Positions 42,450 through 51,600 of a stretch of 64,000 nucleotides of DNA are shown here, piece by piece (the first letter of the stretch is position 1; each line of letters starts with the position of its first letter). This DNA is from an uncultured Algibacter sp. (GTDB taxonomy: Bacteria; Bacteroidota; Bacteroidia; Flavobacteriales; Flavobacteriaceae). The position numbers and the translations under genes are program-made. The stretch lies in assembly GCF_947490405.1 (NCBI RefSeq), contig NZ_CANLGU010000005.1, positions 1 to 64,000 of the forward strand, given 5' to 3'. The notes under the pieces are model-generated. The model had not been told where the DNA came from, did not search any database, and saw only the letters and a program-made list of their open reading frames with translations.

Positions 42450-43274
42450 ATGTTACGACTTTTAAATTTAGAATTACAAAAATTATTGCTTAATAGAACC
42501 AGCAAAATACTCATATTTGTATCGTTCATTTTGCCATTCTTTGTCATACTCCTTTCCTCATTAAAAATTAATGTTTTTGGTTTCTTTACATTAGAATTAG
42601 GAGAATTAGGTGTTTTTAACTTTCCAATTATTTGGCATTTAACCACCTTTTTTGCTTCACAATTCAAATTCTTTTTTGCTATTGTAGTGGTTAGTATGAT
42701 TGGTAATGAGTATAGTAATAAAACCATAAAACAAAATCTCATTGATGGTTTGAGTAAAAAAGAATTTATTCTATCTAAATTTTATACCATTGTATTTTTC
42801 TCTTTAGTTTCAACCATACTTATTGGTTTAATTTCTCTTTGTATAGGTCTATACTACTCTAGTTATACCGAGGCATCAATAGTTATTAGAGGTATTGAAT
42901 TTCTTGCTGCTTACTTTGTAAAACTTATTGGTTTTTTTAGCTTATGTTTATTTTTTGGGATGTTAGTAAAACGCTCTGCTTTTGCACTTGCTTTCTTATT
43001 TATACTTTTTATTCTAGAATGGATATTTTTTGGTTTAATAGCATGGCAATCTGATAATAGAATAGCTGAAAGTATTCAAAACTTTTTCCCTCTAAAATCA
43101 ATGTATAAATTAATAGACCAACCCTTCCAACGAATTGCTATGAGTAAGTTTCCAGACAAAGCGCAACTGGCATACGATTATGGTGCTCATGGGTATGAAA
43201 TGATTATAGTCTTATGCTGGACAGCCTTATTCATCTTTTTATCGTATAAATTATTAAAAAAGCGAGATTTGTAA
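42450..43274 (+). CDS. ABC transporter permease
   Basis: A 274-aa integral membrane protein with six predicted helices (TSKILIFVSFILPFFVILLSS, FFFAIVVVSMIGNEYS, IVFFSLVSTILIGLISL, and three more to YEMIIVLCWTALFIFLSY, in short pieces). GNEYSNKTIKQNLIDGLSK between helices 2 and 3 is the coupling-region hallmark of the ABC-2 family. It forms an exporter with the ATPase just upstream; the substrate is unknown. A promoter-like element begins right after its stop. Confidence 0.92.
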   Translation: MLRLLNLELQKLLLNRTSKILIFVSFILPFFVILLSSLKINVFGFFTLELGELGVFNFPIIWHLTTFFASQFKFFFAIVVVSMIGNEYSNKTIKQNLIDGLSKKEFILSKFYTIVFFSLVSTILIGLISLCIGLYYSSYTEASIVIRGIEFLAAYFVKLIGFFSLCLFFGMLVKRSAFALAFLFILFILEWIFFGLIAWQSDNRIAESIQNFFPLKSMYKLIDQPFQRIAMSKFPDKAQLAYDYGAHGYEMIIVLCWTALFIFLSYKLLKKRDL

Positions 43275-43297
43275 TATATTTGATAGCTTTTGCTATC
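43275..43297 (+). promoter_or_regulatory. -7 element and small hairpin before the T9SS array
   Basis: TATATTTG at 43275-43282 directly follows the permease stop codon. GATAGC-TTTT-GCTATC (43282-43297) can form a 6-bp hairpin ending 5 bases before the ATG at 43303. A TTG at -33 is missing (TTA instead). It suggests separate initiation for the large surface-protein genes, with possible control of translation by the hairpin. Confidence 0.42.
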
Positions 43298-43302
43298 GAA
43301 AA

Positions 43303-46056
43303 ATGAAAAAGACTGTATTATTCGTAATTTTTAGTCTTATAGGACTACAAATCTATACCCAAAATGAGGCATCAAACTGGTACTTTGGCGAGAACGCTGG
43401 TATATCATTCAATATTTTTTCTGGTGGTGTTACACCATTAAATGATGGACAAATCAATACCAGAGAAGGTTGTGCATCCATTTCGGATTCTAATGGAGAT
43501 TTACTGTTCTACACGGATGGGACTACTGTTTATAATAGATTGCATACTGTAATGCAAAATGGTAATGGTTTGTTAGGTGATGAATCTAGTACACAATCTG
43601 CCATTGTTGTTCCCAAACCTAATGACTCTAACATATATTATATATTCACAGTAGGATCAAATCAAACTAATACCGGTCTTAACTATTCAGTGGTAGATGT
43701 CTCAGCTAATGCTAATGCGGGAGAAGTAAGAAGCAAAAATACTAACTTAATACCTAATTGTGCTGAAAAGATAGCTGCAGTTGTTAAGGATTGTCAAACT
43801 AAATCTATATGGGTAATTACCTTGGCTAGTTCTAGTGGTATTGGGAACTCAAACTTTGATACATTTTTTGCATATGAAATTAATGACTTAGGAGTAAATA
43901 CAACTCCTGTAAAGTCAACTTTTTCAATATCAATTCAAGATCCAAGAGGTTATTTAAAATTGTCTCCTGATGGATCTAAACTAGCTTGTGCGAATGTGCA
44001 ATCTGGATTGTATTTATTTGATTTTGATAGTGACACTGGTAGAGTTACAAACAATCAATCATTATTTATCAATGACCAAGCTAATAAATCATATGGCCTA
44101 GAATTTTCTTCTAACAGTAAAATTCTGTACGTTGTATCTTCTAACGACTTTTTTAACAGAGAAGACCAATCACAAAATAACGACCCTTCTAATCACGATG
44201 CTTTGTTGTTACAATTTGATCTTGATGCACCAGATATCAGTAATAGTATGTTTGTTTTAGATAGACGTAAACTCTTTAGAGGTGCTTTACAACTAGGACC
44301 TAATGGAAAAATATACAGATCTTTAAGTCGAACTTATGATATAGGGTTTAATGGTTTAGGAGTAATTAACAATCCTAACACTTTGGGAAGAGATGCAAAT
44401 TATGAACATAATGCTATTTCACTACCCGATAATTCCACTCAAGGTCTTCCTCCTTTTATTGCTTCATTTTTTAATCAACAGATTGACATCATTAAAAATG
44501 GGCAAGAAAGTAGTTATTTACCACTTTGTGCTGGTGACAATTATACTCTTGAAGCAAACCAAATACTTGGAGCTACCTATACATGGACAAGAGATGGAAA
44601 TTTGCTCGCAGAAAATGATTTTGATTTAATAGTCACAGAAACTGGCACTTACAAAGTCATTATTGATCCCCCAGGAACTTCCGTTACTAAAGACTGTGGC
44701 CTACCGCAAGGAGAAGCTATTGTTGAATTTTTTGATTACCCAGTAATTAATAACGCCTCTTTATTTCAATGCGATTTAGATTTAAATACACCCGGAATTA
44801 CAACATTCAATCTCAATGAAGCTAATGAGCTTATTACAAATAGTCTCATTGATGTTACTATTTCCTATCATGAAGTGCCTACTGATGCTTTAGATGGAAT
44901 TAATCCTATAATTAATTTTGAATCTTATGAGAATACTGTTACGGGTCAAACAATTTATACTCGAATAACACATGATATTAGTGGATGCTTTGTAACTGGA
45001 AACCTTGATTTAAATGTAAGCAACACTCAAGTCGATACATACAGTGTAACACCAGTCTGTGATGAGCAAGACTCCCAAGATGGTTTAAATATATTTCCTC
45101 TAAGACCTTACTATTCTGAAATTATTCAAAATTTAGGACTTACCTCATCTGATACTAGAATACAGTTTTATGCCACACTTAACGATGCGCTTTTAGAAGC
45201 CAATGAAATTTTAGAATTTGCGAATAGTAATCCCTATTCAGAACGCATCTACTATAGAGTAGAAACTATAAACAATAACCAGTGCTATGGCATTAATCAA
45301 ATTGAATTAACGGTAAATGAACTTCCCGAACTAGAACCCGATGAAATCGTATACTATTGCCTTAATACTTTTCCTGATAATATAGAAATTGACGCGGGCA
45401 TTGTTACTGGTAGTACAAACGATTACACTTATGTGTGGTCTACTGGAGAAACATCTTCGACAATTACAGTTAATACAGTAGGTCAATACAATGTTACAGT
45501 TACAAATATCGAAGGTTGCTCTAAAACTAGAACAATTACAGTAGAACCATCAAACATTGCAACATTTACTCAAAGTCCTGAAGTAACAGATTTAACAAAC
45601 AGCAATAATACCATTACTGTATTTGTATCTGGAGAAGGCTCTTATCAGTTTAGCCTCATAAATAGTGATGGTATGATTATAGCTCCTTTTCAGGATAGCA
45701 ATATTTTTGAGAACGTTTATCCAGGCATTTATACTATATTAGTTAGAGATGCTAAAAATAATTGTGGTCCTGTTGAAGATGTAGTTTCAGTTATTGGGTT
45801 TCCAAAGTTTTTTACGCCCAATAACGATGGTATAAATGACACATGGCAAGTTTTAGGCTTATCTGATATGTTTCAGCCTAATTCTAAAATATTTATTTAT
45901 GATAGGTATGGAAAACTTATTAAACAATTAAATCCAAGAGGTAGAGCTTGGAATGGTACCTTAAATGGTGAAATTTTGCCAGCTGATGACTACTGGTTTT
46001 CTGTTAAACTTCAAGATGGCAGAGTTTTTAAAAGTCATTTCACTCTAAAATATTAA
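43303..46056 (+). CDS. T9SS type B surface protein, propeller head, 2 repeats
   Basis: A 917-aa secreted protein. Signal peptide about 1-19 (VLFVIFSLIGLQIYTQ). Residues 22-385 look like a WD40-like beta-propeller common in T9SS type B proteins (ASNWYFGENAGISFN, LLFYTDGTTVYNR, LKLSPDGSKLACA, QLGPNGKIYRS). An Ig-like segment and two CD-x-DG repeats follow. The end is the gliding-motility C-terminal domain (about 830-917: FPKFFTPNNDGINDTW, IYDRYGKLIKQL, WNGTLNG, DDYWFSVKLQDGR), the type B sorting signal for the outer-membrane T9SS channel. First of four related genes. No PorP/SprF partner is next to it. Confidence 0.92.
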   Translation: MKKTVLFVIFSLIGLQIYTQNEASNWYFGENAGISFNIFSGGVTPLNDGQINTREGCASISDSNGDLLFYTDGTTVYNRLHTVMQNGNGLLGDESSTQSAIVVPKPNDSNIYYIFTVGSNQTNTGLNYSVVDVSANANAGEVRSKNTNLIPNCAEKIAAVVKDCQTKSIWVITLASSSGIGNSNFDTFFAYEINDLGVNTTPVKSTFSISIQDPRGYLKLSPDGSKLACANVQSGLYLFDFDSDTGRVTNNQSLFINDQANKSYGLEFSSNSKILYVVSSNDFFNREDQSQNNDPSNHDALLLQFDLDAPDISNSMFVLDRRKLFRGALQLGPNGKIYRSLSRTYDIGFNGLGVINNPNTLGRDANYEHNAISLPDNSTQGLPPFIASFFNQQIDIIKNGQESSYLPLCAGDNYTLEANQILGATYTWTRDGNLLAENDFDLIVTETGTYKVIIDPPGTSVTKDCGLPQGEAIVEFFDYPVINNASLFQCDLDLNTPGITTFNLNEANELITNSLIDVTISYHEVPTDALDGINPIINFESYENTVTGQTIYTRITHDISGCFVTGNLDLNVSNTQVDTYSVTPVCDEQDSQDGLNIFPLRPYYSEIIQNLGLTSSDTRIQFYATLNDALLEANEILEFANSNPYSERIYYRVETINNNQCYGINQIELTVNELPELEPDEIVYYCLNTFPDNIEIDAGIVTGSTNDYTYVWSTGETSSTITVNTVGQYNVTVTNIEGCSKTRTITVEPSNIATFTQSPEVTDLTNSNNTITVFVSGEGSYQFSLINSDGMIIAPFQDSNIFENVYPGIYTILVRDAKNNCGPVEDVVSVIGFPKFFTPNNDGINDTWQVLGLSDMFQPNSKIFIYDRYGKLIKQLNPRGRAWNGTLNGEILPADDYWFSVKLQDGRVFKSHFTLKY

Positions 46057-46060
46057 TCTT

Positions 46061-48508
46061 TTGAAACTTTTTTTGAAGCTTAGTTTAATTAATCTTTTAT
46101 TATTATTTTCAATTCATTTAGTTGCTCAATCGCCTACGGATTGCATTGACTCTGTAACGGTATGTGGTAATTCTGATATTAGTTTAAATTCTAATGGTAT
46201 CGGAATTCAAGAGTTATCAGGTAATAACTCTTGTAATCAAGAAACTAATAGTATTTGGCTAAGTGTAACTCTTGTAACAGGTGGTACCCTTGGTTTTACT
46301 TTAACACCTAATAGCACTAATATAGTTGTAGATTATGACTTTTTTGTATTTGGACCCAATGTATCTTGCGGAAACATAGGACAAGCTATAAGATGTTCTG
46401 CCAATAATCCAATACAATCTAACCAAGGAAATAATTTAACTGGAATGAATGGTACTGAAACAGATACTTTTGAAGGTCCAGGTAATGGTGGTAATAGTTT
46501 TGTAAGGTGGCTAGATGTTAATGCTGGGGAAACCTATTATATTGTAATTGATAGACCAGAAGGAAACAGCCCTTTTAACTTAGAATGGACAGGAACTGCC
46601 ACATTTGCTGAACCTCCAACCGATGAATCTTCTATCTCGGGCACTGCTCTTGATTTAGAACAATGTGATGACATCGCACCTTTTTCTGATGGTATTTCTG
46701 AGTTTAATTTATCAGACAACACAATTCCTATAACTGGAAATCAAACTGGTACAACGATAACGTATCACAATTCTGAAAGTGATGCTAATATTGGTATTAA
46801 CCCTTTAAGTAGTCCTTTTAGAAACACTACAAATCCGCAAACCATTCATGCTAGAATTACCAATAACACAACAGGTTGCTTTGAGTTAACTAACTTTCAG
46901 CTTAATGTAAATCAAGGACCTAATTTTATTGAACCTTCAGATTATATACTATGTGATAATTTAGATGATGGTGATGATAAAAATGGACGAGTAATTTTTG
47001 ATTTATCATCTAAAAACGATGAAATACTAGCTGGACAGAATCCATCAGATTTTAACGTACTTTATTATGCTTCTAGGTTTAATGCTGAAAACCGTACTGG
47101 AGAACTCCCAAATTTTTATTACAATTTTAACCCTTTTAATGAACAAATTTTTATTAGAATAGAAGAAGCTAGCAACCAAAACTGTAGCAGTATTACAATA
47201 TTAAATTTACAAGTAGATGAGACTCCTGATAGTTTTAACTCTACACTTATACAATGTGATGAAGATGGTTTAGCTGATGGATTAACTACATTTAACCTGA
47301 ATGAAGCTAATAATTTTCTAACAGGTGGTACTGCAAATGTATCGACATTATTTTATACAGATGTAACTAGAACTTCTGAAGTAAATGGAGATTCATTTAT
47401 TAACACTATAAATCCTCAAATTATATTTGTTGAAGTTGTTAATGATCTTACAGGTTGTATTAGTAACTCAGAATTAATCTTAGATGTTACAGCAACTGAT
47501 TCGAATAATGCTTTCTTATCTACTTGTGACGACGATGGGATTGAAGATGGTTTACATGTTTTTGATCTCACAAATGCTAATAGTGATATTCTAAATGGTT
47601 TACCTACAGGGTTGGATATTGTTTTTTATAATTCTTTTATAGATTCTGTTCTTGAACAAAATCCAATTAACACAAACTTTACAAATACAACTCCCAACTT
47701 TCAAACTGTTTATGCTCGGGTTGAAAATGCAAATGATTGTTATGGTATTAGCGAAGTTTTTCTAACCGTGCTACCATTAGCAGATATTAAAACAGAAGAT
47801 TTGTTTTATTACTGTTTAAATTATTTTCCCGCTCCCCTAACCATTGATGCTGGGGTTAATGATAACCCAAATGACTATAGCTATAATTGGTCTAACGGTG
47901 ATACCACATACGAAACTCAAATAAATACCGTTGGAGAATATACAGTAATAGTAACTAACAATAATAATTGCTCAAAAGTTCGTACCGTTACGATTGAGCC
48001 ATCAAGCAGTGCCACCTTTAGTGTACCTAATTTCGATGTAAAAGATGCCTCAAGCAATAATATTATTACAATTTTTGTTTCAGGAGAAGGCATCTATCAA
48101 TATAGTTTAATAGATGAATTTGGTAATACAATACAACCTTTTCAAGATAGTAATATATTTGAAAACGTATTTCCGGGTATTTATTCAGTGTCAGTTACGG
48201 ATGTAAAAAATAATTGTGGTACTGTTGGAGCAAAGGTTTCAGTCATTGGCTTTCCAAAATTTTTCACACCCAATAATGATGGTGTAAATGATACTTGGCA
48301 AATTATAGGTATATCTAATATGTTTCAACCCAATACTAGAGTTCAAATTTTTAATAGATTTGGTAAACTGGTTAAGCAATTAGATCCAACTGGTGAAGGT
48401 TGGAATGGTCTTTTTAATGGCCAAAAACTACCTAGTGACGATTATTGGTTCTCGATTAAATTACAGGATGGTAGATTATTTAAAAATCATTTTACACTTA
48501 AAAATTAA
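46061..48508 (+). CDS. T9SS type B surface protein, 4 repeats
   Basis: An 815-aa secreted protein that begins at TTG (46061), 4 bases after the previous stop; no ATG in frame gives a signal peptide, whereas TTG yields LSLINLLLLFSIHLVAQS. The head (about 25-185) has five cysteines and a lectin- or jellyroll-like run ending WLDVNAGETYYIVID. Four ~95-residue CD-x-DG repeats follow, then a type B C-terminal domain very similar to that of the preceding gene (FPKFFTPNNDGVNDTW, IFNRFGKLVKQL). The two genes look like tandem duplicates with different heads. Surface location after T9SS export is expected. Confidence 0.9.
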   Translation: MKLFLKLSLINLLLLFSIHLVAQSPTDCIDSVTVCGNSDISLNSNGIGIQELSGNNSCNQETNSIWLSVTLVTGGTLGFTLTPNSTNIVVDYDFFVFGPNVSCGNIGQAIRCSANNPIQSNQGNNLTGMNGTETDTFEGPGNGGNSFVRWLDVNAGETYYIVIDRPEGNSPFNLEWTGTATFAEPPTDESSISGTALDLEQCDDIAPFSDGISEFNLSDNTIPITGNQTGTTITYHNSESDANIGINPLSSPFRNTTNPQTIHARITNNTTGCFELTNFQLNVNQGPNFIEPSDYILCDNLDDGDDKNGRVIFDLSSKNDEILAGQNPSDFNVLYYASRFNAENRTGELPNFYYNFNPFNEQIFIRIEEASNQNCSSITILNLQVDETPDSFNSTLIQCDEDGLADGLTTFNLNEANNFLTGGTANVSTLFYTDVTRTSEVNGDSFINTINPQIIFVEVVNDLTGCISNSELILDVTATDSNNAFLSTCDDDGIEDGLHVFDLTNANSDILNGLPTGLDIVFYNSFIDSVLEQNPINTNFTNTTPNFQTVYARVENANDCYGISEVFLTVLPLADIKTEDLFYYCLNYFPAPLTIDAGVNDNPNDYSYNWSNGDTTYETQINTVGEYTVIVTNNNNCSKVRTVTIEPSSSATFSVPNFDVKDASSNNIITIFVSGEGIYQYSLIDEFGNTIQPFQDSNIFENVFPGIYSVSVTDVKNNCGTVGAKVSVIGFPKFFTPNNDGVNDTWQIIGISNMFQPNTRVQIFNRFGKLVKQLDPTGEGWNGLFNGQKLPSDDYWFSIKLQDGRLFKNHFTLKN

Positions 48509-48555
48509 GTAATACAGTCGAAAATCCAAATAAAATGCATTTTATCCGATTTTTT

Positions 48556-48586
48556 TTGCGTTTCATCTAAAAAAAGTCTATTTTTC
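48556..48586 (+). promoter_or_regulatory. Near-match promoter before the 1638-aa protein gene
   Basis: TTG at 48556-48558 and TATTTTTC at 48579-48586 (last base C instead of G), spacing 20. It lies in the 160-base gap before the gene at 48669 and is the only candidate there. Confidence 0.35.
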
Positions 48587-48668
48587 GGCACTAATTGGCC
48601 CCAACTAATTAGAGTGTTTTTAAAACATTCAACCAAATTAAAACGAACTAGATAACACCTACAGGTTT

Positions 48669-51600
48669 ATGAGATATATTTATTTCATTTTATTTATTTT
48701 ACTATTCCATAGTAACCATTCGTTTTCTCAACAAATATCAGTAAATGATAATGTTGGCTTACAATCCTTAATACAAGATAATTTAGTTAGAGGTTGTGTT
48801 GATATTAGTAATGTAAGTTCATCTGTGAACGGAACTGCTAGTGGTCTTTCTAGTTATGCTTATTTTGAAAGGTCAGGTTCTAATTTTCCCTTTGAAAATG
48901 GCATCATGTTATCCACAGGTGGGGCTATATCAGGAGGCAATTCCGCAATAACACCAACATTAAGCGAGGGTTCTACAAATTGGGGAACTGATCCTGACTT
49001 AGAAGCTGCCTTAAATATAACAAATACAGTTAATGCAACTTCAATAGAATTCGATTTCATATCTATTTCAAATCAATTTCAATTTAATTACCTTTTAGCA
49101 TCAGAAGAGTACTTTGGTATAAATCCTTGCCAGTTTTCAGATGGTTTTGCTTTTTTAATTCGAGAAGCTGGTAGTACAGATCCTTATCAAAATATTGCAA
49201 TAATTCCAGGAACCTCTACCCCTGTAAATACAAGTACCATTCATAATGTTAATGCCAATTCTATTAATTGTTTTCCACAAAACGAAGAGTATTTTGCTGG
49301 ATATAATGTTGGTGACACAAACTACAATGGAAGAACTACCGTACTCACAGCATCTGGTAATATACAGCCTAATGTTACATATCATATTAAATTAGTTATC
49401 GCAGACCAAACAGATGGAACATTTGACTCTGCTGTATTCATAGAAGGAGATAGTTTTAGAATTTTGGATTTGGGTGATGACATTTCTACATGTGCAAGTT
49501 CAGTAACATTAAACGCTGATTTACAAAACCCACTAGCTTCATATGCATGGTATCGAAATGGGAATTTAATTACTGGAGCAATTGGCGAAACATATACAGC
49601 AGTTCAAGATGGTATATATAGAGTTGATGTTGGCGTCCCTGTTAATGGAGCAACTTGTCTTGAAACAGATGAAATAGAAGTCGTTCTTAATACTGAAGAA
49701 CCTATGGATCCAATTTCTGATTTTGAGCTTTGTGATGATAGTAGTAGTGATGGCATAGAGATATTTGATCTAACAACAAAAAACGCCGAGGTAATTGCTA
49801 ATGTACCTTTTACAAATTACACATTCAGTTATCATTTATCTGATAGTGATGCAAGACTAAATATTAATTCAATTAATACACCTATTCCTAATACAGGAAA
49901 TCCGCAAACCATATTTGTTAGGGTTCAAGATTCAGACAGCAATTGTTTTTCATTTTCAACATTCAACATCATTGTTAATACGTTACCCAATATTGTAAAT
50001 CCAACACCTTTGCAAGTTTGTGACGGTGATGATAATCCTGATGGATTTGCCATAATTGATTTAACTCAAAAAAATGATGAAATAACGTCTGGACAAACCA
50101 ATTTATTAGTTACCTATCATTATAACCCACTAGATGCTAATTCTGGTAATAACCCAATACCCACGCCTTACATTAATACAAATACTCCAAATGAACAGGT
50201 TTATGTTAGGGTTGTTGATACAAATACAGGATGTTTAAGAACGTCTACTTTAGATGTTGAGATTATTATTAGCCCCATTGTTAACAGAGATACACAATAC
50301 CTTGATGCTTGTGATAGAGATTTAGATGGCGATGCATCTTTTGATTTAACACAAGTTATTGCAGATATTTTAAATGGATTAACAGGCGTTTCAACAACAT
50401 TTCACAGCACCTTTGATGATGCTAATATGAATATTAATGTTATAGCAGACGAAACCAACTACCAATATACAAATGCAATATTAGAACCTGGTTCTGCAAC
50501 TTTATATATGAGAGTTGAAGATGATACTACAGGGTGTGCAACCATAGTTCCATTTGAAGTACATACCAATTTATTATTAACAGGTACAGATACTGGAGAT
50601 TTTGCACTTTGCGACACTAATGATATTACTAATGATACTCTGAATTTTGATTTAAATACTGTTGAAACCTTTATAGCTAATGATTTACCTGATAGCATAA
50701 CAGTTTCCTTTTTTGAGACAGAAGATGATAGAGACAACAATATTAACCCTATTGATAAATCATCCGCTTATGCTGCTACAAGTCCACAAGTTTTATATGT
50801 TAGAATTGAAGGTGGAGGATGTATTGAAAATACAGAAATAACGCTATTAGTAAACCCTATTTTACTTTTTGGCAATGTAACAATACCATATTGTGATGAT
50901 GATAATGATGGTTTAGCCAGTATAGATTTACAATCACTAGATGATACAATTACTGCGGGAAACACAAATTTTTCTGTTACTTATTTTCCAACTAATACCG
51001 ATGCTCAAAGTAATAATACAGCTAATCAATTACCACCATTTTATAATAATACCAACCCCATAGAAACCTTATATGCACGAATTGAAAACATAGATTCTCG
51101 TTGTTCAACAGTTAATCCATTCCAAATTGAAATACTGGTTGCTCCTGCTGCAACACAACCTTCAAATGAGATTATATGCGATAATGATCAAGATGGATTT
51201 TCAATAATAAACCTTGAAGACAAAATTGATGAAGCTGTAGCAAATAGAACAGGTTTGAACATAGATGTTTTCATATCTTTTGATGATGCTGATAATAACG
51301 TAAATCCAATTCCTGTTACTGATAGGAATAGCTACAACTCAAATACCCAAACCATTTTTATACGTGTTGAAGATGCTCTTAGTGGCACTGGATGCTACAC
51401 CATAACATCATTTGAAGCTATAGTAAATACCCTACCCATTTTTCCTAATCCAATTAATAATTTTCAAATATGCGAAGATGATGGTGATAGTTTTGCAGAT
51501 TTCTTATTAGTTGATAAAGACACCGAAATTCTTAATGGACAAACTGGTAAGGAAGTTTATTATTTTGAAGATGCTGCTTTTACTATACCTATTGATAAAA

